Origin: Acidovorax sp. Leaf78 | GTDB lineage: Bacteria > Pseudomonadota > Gammaproteobacteria > Burkholderiales > Burkholderiaceae_C | DNA: 64,000 nt | Reading direction: 5' to 3' | Assembly (NCBI RefSeq): GCF_001422735.1 | Contig: NZ_LMLZ01000022.1 | Coordinates: forward strand, 1 to 64,000 | In this document: in pieces, positions 8,700 through 17,656 of the stretch | Layout: each line of letters opens with the position of its first letter | Position numbering within the stretch: the stretch's first letter is position 1 | Notes under the pieces: model-generated | Told to the model about the DNA's origin: nothing | Databases searched by the model: none | What the model saw: the letters and a program-made list of their open reading frames with translations, nothing else | Translations under genes and position numbers: made by a program

Positions 8700-8901
8700 G
8701 TCATCTCCTCGGTGAGGGTCAGTGGAATTACTTACTGACCACGAGCTTACATGAAGAATTTCTCATGACTGTCGCCTTTGTCTGATGTAGAGGGAACTCC
8801 CCACCCCTGCAAAGGATCGCGTGCCACGCAAGGTGCCGAGTGTGCACGCTAATTCGCGACAGCCTGCCGTTGGCGTCCAGGGAACAGACCGCACAGGCCG
8901 T

Positions 8902-8935
8902 AAAAAAGCCCGGCCGCCTTGTGTGCAACCGGGCT
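8902..8935 (-). terminator. Intrinsic terminator of fba
   Basis: On the minus strand a perfect 7-bp stem (AGCCCGG ... CCGGGCT) is followed by six T residues, about 30 bases past the fba stop codon. The remaining intergenic sequence up to pntAA (8700) has no supported gene. Confidence 0.85.
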
Positions 8936-8967
8936 CCCAGGCGGCAGTCAGTACCGCGCGCCGTCGG

Positions 8968-10032
8968 TCAGTTCACCACCTGCGCCAGCGCGCCGGATGC
9001 GTACTGACGGGCCACGTCCTGCAGGCTGTGGCCCTTGATCTTGGGGCCCTGGCCTTCGCAGCCGAACTCGAGGTAGCGCGCCTTGCAGACCTGCTTGGCG
9101 GCTTCGCGGGCGGGCTTGAGCCATTCGCGCGCGTCGAACTTGTCGGGGTTCTCGGCCAGGAACTTGCGCACCGCGCCGGTCATGGCCAGGCGGATGTCGG
9201 TGTCGATGTTGATCTTGCGCACGCCGAACTTGATGGCTTCCTGGATCTCCTCGACCGGCACGCCGTAGGTTTCCTTCATCTTGCCGCCGTACTGGTTGAT
9301 GATGGCCAGCAGCTCCGCAGGCACCGACGACGAGCCGTGCATCACCAGGTGGGTGTTGGGAATGCGCTGGTGGATTTCCTTCACGCGGCTGATGGCCAGG
9401 ATGTCGCCGGTGGGCTTGCGGCTGAACTTGTAGGCGCCGTGGCTGGTGCCGATGGCAATGGCCAGGGCATCGAGCTGCGTGGCCTTGACGAACGTGGCTG
9501 CCTCTTCGGGGTCGGTCAGCATCTGGCTGTGGTCGAGCTTCACGTCGGCGCCGATGCCGTCTTCCTCGCCGGCTTCACCGGTTTCGAGGTTGCCCAGGCA
9601 ACCCAGCTCGCCCTCCACCGTCACGCCCACCTTGTGGGCCATCTCGACGACCTTGCGGGTCACTTCCACGTTGTATTCGAAGGACGAAGGCGTCTTGCCG
9701 TCTTCCATCAACGAGCCGTCCATCATCACCGAGCCGAAGCCCAGGTCGATGGCGCCGGAGCAGATCTTGGGCGAGGTGCCGTGGTCCTGGTGCATCACCA
9801 GCGGGATGTGCGGAAAGGCCTCGACTGCAGCCTGGATCAGGTGCTTGATGAAGGGCTCGCCGGCGTATTTGCGGGCACCGGCACTGGCCTGCAGGATGAC
9901 CGGCGCGCCCACTTCGTCGGCGGCGGCCATCACGGCCTGGACCTGCTCCAGGTTGTTGACGTTGAAGGCAGGGATGCCGTAGCTGTGGGCGGCGGCATGG
10001 TCGAGCAGTTCGCGCATCGAAACGAGGGGCAT
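8968..10032 (-). CDS. fba: Class II fructose-bisphosphate aldolase
   Basis: Zinc-dependent aldolase that interconverts fructose 1,6-bisphosphate with glyceraldehyde 3-phosphate and dihydroxyacetone phosphate. The 354-residue protein shows [13 protein letters not shown] at the N-terminus, the zinc ligand motif [17 protein letters not shown], the GTSHGAYKF and VMHGSSSVP loops and [11 protein letters not shown]. Length and motifs match the CbbA/Fba subtype of betaproteobacteria. A terminator follows. It lies downstream of the histidine kinase gene with a 97-bp gap and probably has its own promoter. Confidence 0.95.
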   Translation of the reverse strand: MPLVSMRELLDHAAAHSYGIPAFNVNNLEQVQAVMAAADEVGAPVILQASAGARKYAGEPFIKHLIQAAVEAFPHIPLVMHQDHGTSPKICSGAIDLGFGSVMMDGSLMEDGKTPSSFEYNVEVTRKVVEMAHKVGVTVEGELGCLGNLETGEAGEEDGIGADVKLDHSQMLTDPEEAATFVKATQLDALAIAIGTSHGAYKFSRKPTGDILAISRVKEIHQRIPNTHLVMHGSSSVPAELLAIINQYGGKMKETYGVPVEEIQEAIKFGVRKINIDTDIRLAMTGAVRKFLAENPDKFDAREWLKPAREAAKQVCKARYLEFGCEGQGPKIKGHSLQDVARQYASGALAQVVN

Positions 10033-10129
10033 GGTCGTGATGTCCGTTCAAGTGGGTGAGAGTTCGCAGTCGGCCTGGTGGGGCCAGACGGGGACCTGGG
10101 CGGTGGTAACCGCTTGGTAACTCGCAATT

Positions 10130-11545
10130 TTAACCGGCGAGCATGACGGCGGCTTCGGGCAAATCCAACCGGTAGCAGGTGGTAAAGGGCGCATGGGCCT
10201 CGGCCTTGCCGAAGTGACCGCCATGGATGTCCGCCACACGCCGCAGGATTTCATGGCCCAGGTGCAGGCTGTCCCGCTGCGCCGCTGGTGCTGCGCCGTC
10301 ACCGTCACTGCGGCTGCGCGCACCGTCATCGCTGATCTGCAGCCAGGCGCCGCCCGCGCCATCGGCCACCCCCAGCTGCACCGCAATGCTGGTGCCCTCG
10401 GGCGTGTGCTTGAGCGCGTTTTCCACCAGGTTGCGCAGCGCCATCTCCAGCAGCACCGCGTGGCCGGGCACCACCAGCGACGGAGGGGCCGACAGCGCGA
10501 TCTCGTCGCCGCGCTGCCAGGCGGCCTGCGCATAGTCGGCGCACACGGCGCGCGCCAGCGCACTCACATCCACCGGGGCCTTCACCTCGTGCAGCTCTGC
10601 GCGGCTTGCGCGTGCCAGGGCCAGCAACTGGTTGAGCACGTGGCCGGCCCGGAGGGCATCTTCGCCAATGCGCGCAACCGCCTGCTGCCGCGCCGCATCG
10701 TCCAGGTCTCCGCCCAGGGCACTGGCCTGCAGCGCGATGGATGACAGCGGCGTGCGCAGTTCGTGGGCCACCTCGTTGGCCAGGCGCCGCTCGCGCACCA
10801 TCGCGGCCTGCTGGCGGTCCAGCAGGGTGTTGATGGAAGCCACCACTGATTCGAACTCGCTCCACGCGTGGCGCGACGCCAGGCGCTGCGTGCTGGCCGG
10901 GTCAAGCGCCGCCACATCGGCGGACAGCGCATACAGGGGCCGCAAGCCCCGCCACAGCGCAAGGCCGAGTGCCAGCGACACCACGGGCAGCAGCCACAGG
11001 CCGGGCTCGATCATCTGCTCGGCGATGTCTTCGGCCAGCTCGTCGCGCTCGCGCAACTCCAGCAGCACCGTGATCCGGCGGGTGCGCGCCGCGTCCCATT
11101 GAGAAAAGCTGCGCCACACTGCACCGTCGGGGCCGAGGGTCATGCTGGCAAAACCGTCGTCGCCGCGAAACGACGGCAGCGGCGCCGCGCCCGTGTGGTG
11201 CAGCAATCGGCCCTGCGCATCCCATTGCACGACGCTCAGCGACTGCTGGTAGTCGTGCGACTTGAGCCAGGGGGTGGCCGCGCGCGGAGTGATCTGCGGC
11301 TCTTCCATGGCCTCGGATGCCCGCAGGTTGAGCAGCAGGGCGGCCACGCTGGCCAGATGCCCGTCGGTCAGCTCGTCGGCCTCGTGCACACCCGTCTGGT
11401 AGCCGATCAGCACGAAGCTGGCCCACACCAGCGCCAACGCGCCCAGCGACCACAGCAGCAGCTGGCGGGTCAGCGACGCACGGCGAACGGAGGCCACCGG
11501 GCTGGCAGGTGCAGGTGCAGATGCAGGTGCAGGTGCGTTCGTCAT
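10130..11545 (-). CDS. Sensor histidine kinase, QseC/PmrB-like, with altered ATP-lid motifs
   Basis: Inner-membrane sensor of 471 residues: helix 1 at about residues 28-49, a periplasmic domain (50-180), helix 2 at 183-200, then HisKA with RLANEVAHELRTPLSS (phospho-accepting His261) and the N-box NLVENALKH at 372-380. The usual G1 box DxGxG reads DDGARSRSDGDG (406-417), and the usual G2 box GLGL reads HLGHEI (428-432), so the ATP lid departs from canonical kinases. The protein starts with an Ala-Pro repeat (APAPASAPAPAS). It overlaps the response regulator by four bases. Signal is unknown; cations or antimicrobial peptides would fit PmrB-like sensors. Confidence 0.85.
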   Translation of the reverse strand: MTNAPAPASAPAPASPVASVRRASLTRQLLLWSLGALALVWASFVLIGYQTGVHEADELTDGHLASVAALLLNLRASEAMEEPQITPRAATPWLKSHDYQQSLSVVQWDAQGRLLHHTGAAPLPSFRGDDGFASMTLGPDGAVWRSFSQWDAARTRRITVLLELRERDELAEDIAEQMIEPGLWLLPVVSLALGLALWRGLRPLYALSADVAALDPASTQRLASRHAWSEFESVVASINTLLDRQQAAMVRERRLANEVAHELRTPLSSIALQASALGGDLDDAARQQAVARIGEDALRAGHVLNQLLALARASRAELHEVKAPVDVSALARAVCADYAQAAWQRGDEIALSAPPSLVVPGHAVLLEMALRNLVENALKHTPEGTSIAVQLGVADGAGGAWLQISDDGARSRSDGDGAAPAAQRDSLHLGHEILRRVADIHGGHFGKAEAHAPFTTCYRLDLPEAAVMLAG

Positions 11546-12243
11546 GCGGCGTCCTGGGGCATGAAGTAGCCCACGCCGCGCATGGTCTGGATGCAGGTGC
11601 TGCCCAGCTTGCGGCGCAGGTGGTGGATGTGGACCTCCACCGCATTGCTCTCGATGGCCGCGTCCCAGCTGTACAGCCGCTCTTCGATCTGCGGGCGCGA
11701 CAGCACGCGGCCGCGCGCCTGCAGCAGCACCAGCAGCACCGAGAACTCCCGCGGCGACATCTCCACCGGCTTGCCGTCCCGGCGCACCGAGCGCGCCGCG
11801 GGGTCCACCTCGATATCGCCATAGCGGATGGTGGGCGACGCGCGGCCCACGGCCCGGCGCAGCAGTGCACGCAGCCGGGCATCGAGTTCGTCCACGTCGA
11901 AAGGCTTGGCCAGGTAATCGTCGGCCCCCAGGTCCAGCCCTGCGATGCGCTCATGCACCTGGTCGCGCGCGGTGACGATCAGCACCGGGGTGGCCGGGTC
12001 CGGCAGCACGGCGGGCGCGGAGCTGTCGGCCACCGGGCTCAGGCGCAGGCGCCGCAGCAGCTCGCTGCCGTCGCCGTCCTTCAGGCCCAGGTCCAGCAGC
12101 ACGGCGTCGAACCGCTCGGCGCGCAAGGCGCTCCACGCGCTGGCCACGCCGTCGCACACGTCCACCGCATAGCCGCGCTGCTGAAGGTTGGTGCGCAGGC
12201 CACTGGCAATGCCTGCATCGTCTTCGACCACAAGGATTCGCAT
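11542..12243 (-). CDS. OmpR-family response regulator, PmrA/QseB-like
   Basis: A 233-residue two-component regulator. The receiver domain starts MRILVVEDDAGIASGL with acidic pocket E7/D8/D9 region, phospho-acceptor Asp51 in AVLLDLGLKDGDG, and the conserved Thr and Lys (VLIVTARDQ, DDYLAKPFDVDEL). The winged-helix DNA-binding domain (about 140-230) includes MSPREFSVLLVLLQ, AIESNAVEVHIHHLRRKLG and TMRGVGYF. The start was placed at MRILV; the upstream residues are not family-like. It is co-transcribed with the kinase gene and divergent from the PAP2 gene, with a PmrA-type box in between. Confidence 0.92.
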   Translation of the reverse strand: MRILVVEDDAGIASGLRTNLQQRGYAVDVCDGVASAWSALRAERFDAVLLDLGLKDGDGSELLRRLRLSPVADSSAPAVLPDPATPVLIVTARDQVHERIAGLDLGADDYLAKPFDVDELDARLRALLRRAVGRASPTIRYGDIEVDPAARSVRRDGKPVEMSPREFSVLLVLLQARGRVLSRPQIEERLYSWDAAIESNAVEVHIHHLRRKLGSTCIQTMRGVGYFMPQDAA

Positions 12244-12286
12244 GCGGGCATTGTCGCCGGGCTGGCCGGCTTTGCGAGCGGGCGTC

Positions 12287-12303
12287 ATTAAGACGGCGTT
12301 AAG
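12287..12303. promoter_or_regulatory. PmrA-type box between regulator and PAP2 gene
   Basis: Two hexamers, ATTAAG and GTTAAG, are separated by five bases (period 11), matching the known PmrA/QseB direct-repeat layout of TTAAG half sites. It lies 44 bases upstream of the regulator start and 23 upstream of the PAP2 start, so it could serve either gene. Confidence 0.6.
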
Positions 12304-12325
12304 TGCGGCCGCCTAAGGTCCGCCC

Positions 12326-13102
12326 ATGTTTCGAGCCACGCCCCCTTCCTATTCCGCTTCCCCGTTCTCGTCCTCTTCCTCGTCCTCTTCAGACGCTGCC
12401 CGCCACCGCGCCACCTGGTGGTGGACGCTCGGGGCCTTGGCGTGCGTGGTGGCCTGGGACGCAGCCGGGCAGGACCTGCAGGCGGCCCACCTGTTCGGCA
12501 CGGGCTCCGGCTTTCCGATGCGCGACCATTGGCTGCTGGTGCAGGTGCTGCACGAAGGCGCACGCTACCTGGCGTGGCTGGTGGCATTGCTGCTGGCGCT
12601 GGGCGTGTGGTGGCCGTGGGGCATGCTGCGGCGACTGGACACGGCCGGGCGGCTGCAGATCGCGGCGAGCGCGCTGCTGGCGCTGGCAGTGGTCAGCGTG
12701 ATGAAGAACCTCAGCACCACCAGCTGCCCGTGGGATCTGGCGGAGTTCGGCGGCGTGGCACGCCATGCCTCGCACTGGGCGCTGGGCACGCTCGACGGCG
12801 GCAGCGGACGGTGCTTTCCGGCGGGCCACGCGTCGGCAGGTTTTGCGTTTGTCGGCGGCTACTTTGCGCTGAGGCGGACGGAGCCTGGCGCGGCCCGTTG
12901 GTGGCTGGGCGCCGCCATGGCTGCGGGTTTTGTGCTGGGCGGCGCGCAGCAGATGCGGGGCGCCCACTTCATGAGCCACACACTGTGGACGGGCTGGCTG
13001 TGCTGGACCACCGGCTGGATCTGCGACATGGCGGCCACCGCGCTGCGCCAGCGCCTGTCGGCCTGGGTGGGCGGGCCCGTCGGCACCGGGGCGGCGTCTT
13101 AG
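12326..13102 (+). CDS. PAP2-family membrane phosphatase
   Basis: An integral membrane phosphatase of 258 residues. The three PAP2 motifs are visible: KNLSTTSCPWDL (motif 1, where the usual Arg of KX6RP is Cys), GRCFPAGHAS (motif 2, PSGH-like, with catalytic-type His) and RGAHFMSHTLWTGW (motif 3 with the nucleophilic His). At least five hydrophobic helices are present, and the N-terminus is Ser/Pro rich. Family members dephosphorylate lipids such as undecaprenyl pyrophosphate, phosphatidylglycerophosphate or lipid A. Because it is divergent from a PmrAB-like system with a PmrA-type box, a role in lipid A or envelope phosphate modification is inferred. Confidence 0.82.
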   Translation: MFRATPPSYSASPFSSSSSSSSDAARHRATWWWTLGALACVVAWDAAGQDLQAAHLFGTGSGFPMRDHWLLVQVLHEGARYLAWLVALLLALGVWWPWGMLRRLDTAGRLQIAASALLALAVVSVMKNLSTTSCPWDLAEFGGVARHASHWALGTLDGGSGRCFPAGHASAGFAFVGGYFALRRTEPGAARWWLGAAMAAGFVLGGAQQMRGAHFMSHTLWTGWLCWTTGWICDMAATALRQRLSAWVGGPVGTGAAS

Positions 13103-13239
13103 CTGCGGGATGGCTGCCCGGGCTGGGCCGGCAAAACGGGCAGTTCCTCAAGCCCGTAGGCGGTAGGACCGATGGCTCGCCACCAACCGATCTGCCGCAG
13201 GCTTGCAGCCCCCGGCCATCCATCGGCCGTCGGCGGGGA

Positions 13240-14679
13240 TCAACCGGCCACGCAGATCTTCAGCATGTTGGTGCCGCCCGGCGCGCCCATGGGCTCGCCG
13301 CAGGTGATCGCGTACACGTCGCCCTTTTGCACGATGTTGCGACTCTTGAGGTGTCGCTCGGCCTGCTCCAACGCGGTGTCGCGGTCTGCGCTGGTGTCCA
13401 TGAGCAGCGGGCGCACGTTGCGGTACATGGCCATCTTGCGCTGCGTGGCGACCTTGGGCGTCAGCGCGTAGATCGGGATGTCGATGCTGTGGCGGCTCAT
13501 CCACAGCGCCGTGGCGCCGCTGTCCGTCATGGCCACGATGGCCTTGGCGCCCAGGTGGTGGGCGGTGAACAGCGCACCCATGGCGATGGACTGGTCGATC
13601 CGGCCAAAGGTCTGGCCCGTGAAGTCGGCGTCGAGCTGGTGGTCTTCGGCCGCTTCGGCGGCGGCGCAGATGGTGGCCATTTCTTCCACGGTCTCGAGCG
13701 GGTAACGGCCGGCAGCCGTTTCGGCGCTCAGCATCACGGCGTCGGTGCCGTCCAGCACCGCATTGGCCACGTCGCTCACCTCGGCGCGCGTGGGCACGGG
13801 GTTGGTGATCATGCTCTCCATCATCTGCGTGGCGGTGATCACGACCTTGTCCAGCTCGCGCGCCATGCGGATCATCTTCTTTTGCAGCGCCGGCACGGCC
13901 GCGTTGCCCACTTCCACGGCCAGGTCGCCGCGGGCCACCATGATGCCGTCGCTCACGCGCAGGATGGACTCCAGGTGCGGGATGGCCTCGGCACGCTCGA
14001 TCTTGGCGATCAGGCCCGGCTTGTGGCGGTACTCGGACGCGGCCACGTTGCACAGCTGGCGCGCCATCTCCATGTCGGTCGCGTTCTTCGGAAAGCTCAC
14101 GGCCACGTAGTCGGCCTGAAAGCTCATCGCCGTGCGGATGTCCTCCATGTCCTTGGCCGTGAGGGCCGGCGCCGTGAGGCCCCCGCCCTTCTTGTTGATG
14201 CCCTTGTTGTTGGACAGCTCGCCGCCCACCTTCACGGTGGTGTGGACTTCTTCGCCGCGCACCGCATCCACCGTGAGGACGATGAGGCCGTCGTTGAGCA
14301 GCAGCAGGTCACCCGCTTTCACATCGCGCGGCAGCTCCTTGTAATCGAGGCCCACGCCTTCGATATCGCCCGGCTCGGTGCGCGATGCGTCCAGCACGAA
14401 CTTGGCGCCGTGCTCGAGCTGCACCTTGCCCTCGGCGAACTTGCCCACGCGGATCTTGGGGCCCTGCAGGTCGGCCATGATGGCGACCTCGCGGCCTGCG
14501 CGCTGGGCGGCAGCGCGCACCGTAGCGGCGCGGTCGATGTGGTCTTGCGCCTTGCCATGGCTGAAGTTCAGCCGCACCACGTTCACGCCCGCGCGGATCA
14601 TGGCCTCCAGCAGTGCCGGGTCGCTCGATGCGGGGCCCAGGGTGGCAACAATCTTGGTGGCGCGGCGGGTACTGGGCAT
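13240..14679 (-). CDS. pyk: Pyruvate kinase
   Basis: Converts phosphoenolpyruvate and ADP to pyruvate and ATP. The 479-residue protein starts MPSTRRATKIVATLGPASS, and shows VRLNFSHG, IMADLQGPKIRVG, the active-site segment DGIMVARGDLAVEVG and VITATQMMESMITNPVPTRAE. The C-terminal domain ends GGTNMLKICVAG. The start was set at MPSTRR; the frame extends 17 residues upstream without similarity. It lies downstream of the CPBP protease gene with a 106-bp gap. Confidence 0.95.
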   Translation of the reverse strand: MPSTRRATKIVATLGPASSDPALLEAMIRAGVNVVRLNFSHGKAQDHIDRAATVRAAAQRAGREVAIMADLQGPKIRVGKFAEGKVQLEHGAKFVLDASRTEPGDIEGVGLDYKELPRDVKAGDLLLLNDGLIVLTVDAVRGEEVHTTVKVGGELSNNKGINKKGGGLTAPALTAKDMEDIRTAMSFQADYVAVSFPKNATDMEMARQLCNVAASEYRHKPGLIAKIERAEAIPHLESILRVSDGIMVARGDLAVEVGNAAVPALQKKMIRMARELDKVVITATQMMESMITNPVPTRAEVSDVANAVLDGTDAVMLSAETAAGRYPLETVEEMATICAAAEAAEDHQLDADFTGQTFGRIDQSIAMGALFTAHHLGAKAIVAMTDSGATALWMSRHSIDIPIYALTPKVATQRKMAMYRNVRPLLMDTSADRDTALEQAERHLKSRNIVQKGDVYAITCGEPMGAPGGTNMLKICVAG

Positions 14680-14785
14680 GGTTTTGTCTCTTTCTTTGTG
14701 TGGCGGATGTAATCGAATTTCAATTCTCACACGAAGCGGTTACGGGCCGGTTACCTCTCGGAAACCCCTGCTGAGCGGTGCGGAG

Positions 14786-15592
14786 TTACAGCAACGGTTG
14801 CGAGAGCAGATGGGCCAGCACGTGTGCGATGACGGCAGCCTCCAGGCCCTGGCGCGCAAAGAGCCAGCCCGCCACCAGCCCGAACGCCGTGTTGCCCACC
14901 AGCACAAAGGCGATGACCGGCACCGTCAGCACGCCCGCCATGGCCTGCGCCGCCGGCAGGTGCCCCAGCGCAAACAGCAGTGCGCTGACCAAAACCGCAA
15001 CGCCCACCACGCCGCCGCCCGGACGACCCAGGCCGCGCTGCGCGATGCGCCAGCCCAGCCACAGCAGCAGCGTCATCACCCCCCAGCGCACCAGCAGCTC
15101 TTCGGTCACACCGCCGTACAGCAGCTTGACCACCAGGGGCATCGCGCTGCCCGGGTCCGACGGTTTCAGCGCTTCCGGCGCCAGCCGCGACAGCGCCCAG
15201 AGCCAGGCGGCGCCGGCCACACCGCCCAGCACGCCCGGCAGCCACTGCGCGCGCAGCACCGGGCCCACGGGCTGCCCGGCCAGCCATGCCGATACCGCCG
15301 GTGCCGTGAGCCCGACACGCGGCGCCAGCCACACGCCCACGCCCACGGCCAACGCCAGCAGCACCGCGGTCTGCAGCCCGCTGAGCAGCACGATGGCCCA
15401 CAGCGGCAGCGGAAACATCGCCGCGTTGGCGGCCAGGGGCGGCAGCAGCGCCCACACCACGGCCACTACGCCGGGTAGGCCCAGCAGCCACAGGGCCCCG
15501 GCCAGCCGCCACCTGGAGACTTTCGAAGACGGCTCCGGCGGGCTCGCCGGCACGTCGTCGCGCGCGGTGCTGCCGAGCGGTTGCGGGTTCAA
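14786..15592 (-). CDS. CPBP-family intramembrane metalloprotease
   Basis: A 268-residue membrane protein of the CAAX protease and bacteriocin-processing (CPBP/Abi) family. Catalytic motifs are EELLVRWG (EExxxR, about residue 167), FALGHLP (second His motif) and IAHVLAH near the C-terminus. About seven to eight hydrophobic segments precede and surround them. The function in this organism is unknown; relatives cleave prenylated proteins or small peptides, or confer bacteriocin immunity. Its start overlaps the pepP stop by four bases, so the two are translationally coupled. Confidence 0.85.
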   Translation of the reverse strand: MNPQPLGSTARDDVPASPPEPSSKVSRWRLAGALWLLGLPGVVAVVWALLPPLAANAAMFPLPLWAIVLLSGLQTAVLLALAVGVGVWLAPRVGLTAPAVSAWLAGQPVGPVLRAQWLPGVLGGVAGAAWLWALSRLAPEALKPSDPGSAMPLVVKLLYGGVTEELLVRWGVMTLLLWLGWRIAQRGLGRPGGGVVGVAVLVSALLFALGHLPAAQAMAGVLTVPVIAFVLVGNTAFGLVAGWLFARQGLEAAVIAHVLAHLLSQPLL

Positions 15593-16992
15593 GCGCTGTC
15601 GCGCATCAGCGCTTCGATCTCGTCGGCCTTCACGGGCACGCCGCGGGTGATCAGCTCGCAGCCCGCGTCATTGACGATCGCATCGTCCTCGATGCGGATG
15701 CCGATGTTGTGGAACTGCGCGGGCACCCCGTCGGCCGGGCGCACGTAGATGCCGGGCTCGATGGTGAGCACCATGCCCGGGCGCAGCACGCGGCTCGGGC
15801 GGTTGGTGATGGTCTCGCCGGACAGCGGGTCCCTGCGCTCGCTCACCTGGCCCACCTCGCCGGGCTCCACGTAGCTGCCGCAGTCGTGCACGTCCATGCC
15901 CAGCCAGTGGCCGGTGCGGTGCATGTAGAACTGGAAGTACGCGCGCGTGTCGATCACGTCCTGCGCGCTGCCCACCTGGTTGCGGTCCAGCAGGCCCAGG
16001 TCCAGCATGCCCTGCGCCAGCACGGCCACGGTGGCGTCGTGCGGGTCATTGAAGCGCGCGCCCGCCTTGGTGGCCGCCACGGCCGCGTCCTGGCTGGCCA
16101 GCACCAGGTCGTACAGCGCGCGCTGCGGCCCGGTGAAGCGGCCGTTGGCCGGGAAGGTGCGTGTGATGTCGCTGGCGTAGCCGTCGAGCTCGCAACCCGC
16201 GTCGATGAGCACCAGCTCGCCGTCGCGCACCGGGGCGGCGTCAGCGCGGTAGTGCAGCACGCAGGCGTTGGCCCCGGCCGCCACGATGGAGCTGTACGCC
16301 GGGTACTGCGAGCCCTCGTCGCGGAATGCGTGCAGCAGCTCGGCATCCAGGTGGTATTCGCGCACGTCCTGCCCGGCGCGCAGCATGCGGGCCGAGCGCT
16401 GCATGGCGCGGATGTGCGCCCGGGCACTGATGTCGCTGGCGCGGCGCATGATGTCCTGCTCGTGCGCATCCTTGATGAGCCGCATCTCGTCGAGCAGCGT
16501 GCACACATCGTTCTGCTCGGCCGGGCACAGCGCGCCGTAGCGCACCCGCGCCCGCACCGCGTTCAGCCAGCCCTCCACCCGCGCCGCCAGGCCGGCGTGC
16601 GTGGCAAAGGGGTACCACACGCAACTGCGGTTCTCCAGCAGCCGGGGCAGCTTGGCATCGAGCTCGGCGATGGAATGCGCCGCATCCACCCCCAGGCCGC
16701 CCGGTGCCGCCGCGGGGCCTAGCCGGTAGCCGTCCCAGATCTCGCGCTCCAGGTCCTTGGGTTGGCAAAACAGCGTGCTGCGGCCGTCCGCCGCCACCAC
16801 CAGGCAGGCGCCGGGCTCGATGAAACCGGTCAGGTAATAGAAATAGCTGTCGTGCCGGAACAAAAAGTCCGTGTCCCGGTTGCGCGGCCGCTCGGGCGCG
16901 GTGGGGATGATGGCGATGCCCCCGGCGCCCAACTGGGCAGCAAGGCGCGCGCGGCGCTGGGCGTAGATGGAATGCGAGGACGTTGAGCTCAT
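15589..16992 (-). CDS. pepP: Xaa-Pro aminopeptidase (aminopeptidase P)
   Basis: A 467-residue metallopeptidase that removes N-terminal residues preceding proline. The N-terminal domain contains RDTDFLFRHDSYFYYLTGF. The pita-bread catalytic domain carries the five metal ligands: Asp in LIDAGCELDGYASDITRTF (two Asp), His in HRTGHWLGMDVHDCG, Glu in LTIEPGIYV and Glu in IGIRIEDDAIV. Length is normal for the family. The start MSSTSSHSIYAQRRARL is plausible, with the divergent promoter region at 16993-17142. Confidence 0.94.
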   Translation of the reverse strand: MSSTSSHSIYAQRRARLAAQLGAGGIAIIPTAPERPRNRDTDFLFRHDSYFYYLTGFIEPGACLVVAADGRSTLFCQPKDLEREIWDGYRLGPAAAPGGLGVDAAHSIAELDAKLPRLLENRSCVWYPFATHAGLAARVEGWLNAVRARVRYGALCPAEQNDVCTLLDEMRLIKDAHEQDIMRRASDISARAHIRAMQRSARMLRAGQDVREYHLDAELLHAFRDEGSQYPAYSSIVAAGANACVLHYRADAAPVRDGELVLIDAGCELDGYASDITRTFPANGRFTGPQRALYDLVLASQDAAVAATKAGARFNDPHDATVAVLAQGMLDLGLLDRNQVGSAQDVIDTRAYFQFYMHRTGHWLGMDVHDCGSYVEPGEVGQVSERRDPLSGETITNRPSRVLRPGMVLTIEPGIYVRPADGVPAQFHNIGIRIEDDAIVNDAGCELITRGVPVKADEIEALMRDSA

Positions 16993-17142
16993 CCGCTATT
17001 TTTATCGCGAAACCATGGCCGGACGCGGGGCAGTGACATCTGCCGATCCAACAATTCCAAAAATCCCTCCGCACCCCTCCTGTCTGTTGACAAACGAATT
17101 CAAATGAATACCATCGCATTCAACACTGCATGAGGTTCACAC

Positions 17143-17655
17143 ATGTCCGCCACGCCCACCACCACCATGGAGCCCCTTTCCGCCCGGATACCGAGCGACC
17201 TTTACCTGTGGCTGGCCCAGCTGCAGGTCGAGGGCGCCACCACGAACAGCGACAAGCTGCGCGTGCTGCTGGGCCAGCTCAAGCGCCACCACGACGGTGC
17301 GCTGGACTATGTCGCCGCGCATGCCTGGGCGCGGGACATCACCGGGCGGCTGCGCGAATCGCTGGTGCGCACCGAAGGCCAGACGGGGCGGCATTCCGAT
17401 GTGCTCAACGCCATGCTGGACCATGTCACCACCTGCCTGGCGATCATCGTGAGCAACGCCCCCGCCTCCGAGCAGGAGGCCTCCCGGCTGGAAGACCTGC
17501 TGGTGCGCCGGGGCTTCGCGCTCAGTGAGATGCTGCTGCGCCAGGCGACCACCAGCCAGGCGAGCGCCTACGATCCGGCCGTCGTGCAGCGGCATGCGGC
17601 AGCGACACTGGAGCTGGCCCGCACCATTCACCCCCCTGTTTCAAAAGGAGCTTGA
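17143..17655 (+). CDS. Hypothetical protein with RHH-like N-terminus, upstream of pspA
   Basis: A 170-residue protein that I do not assign to a known family. Residues 10-45 (LSARIPSDLYLWLAQLQ ... TTNSDKLRVLLGQL) resemble a ribbon-helix-helix motif: a short basic strand, a helix, then a second helix beginning TNSDKLR. The rest is helical and slightly acidic. It begins the operon with pspA (one-base spacing), the OB-fold membrane gene and flotillin. An autoregulatory or PspA-modulating role is conceivable but is only inference. The start ATG is followed at once by a Thr-rich stretch; an in-frame ATG lies nine codons further on. Confidence 0.75.
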   Translation: MSATPTTTMEPLSARIPSDLYLWLAQLQVEGATTNSDKLRVLLGQLKRHHDGALDYVAAHAWARDITGRLRESLVRTEGQTGRHSDVLNAMLDHVTTCLAIIVSNAPASEQEASRLEDLLVRRGFALSEMLLRQATTSQASAYDPAVVQRHAAATLELARTIHPPVSKGA

Positions 17656-17656
17656 G

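Noticed and set aside
8728-8928. 66-codon minus-strand frame upstream of pntAA
   Set aside because: It runs over the fba terminator, shows no ribosome site and no similarity that I recognise.
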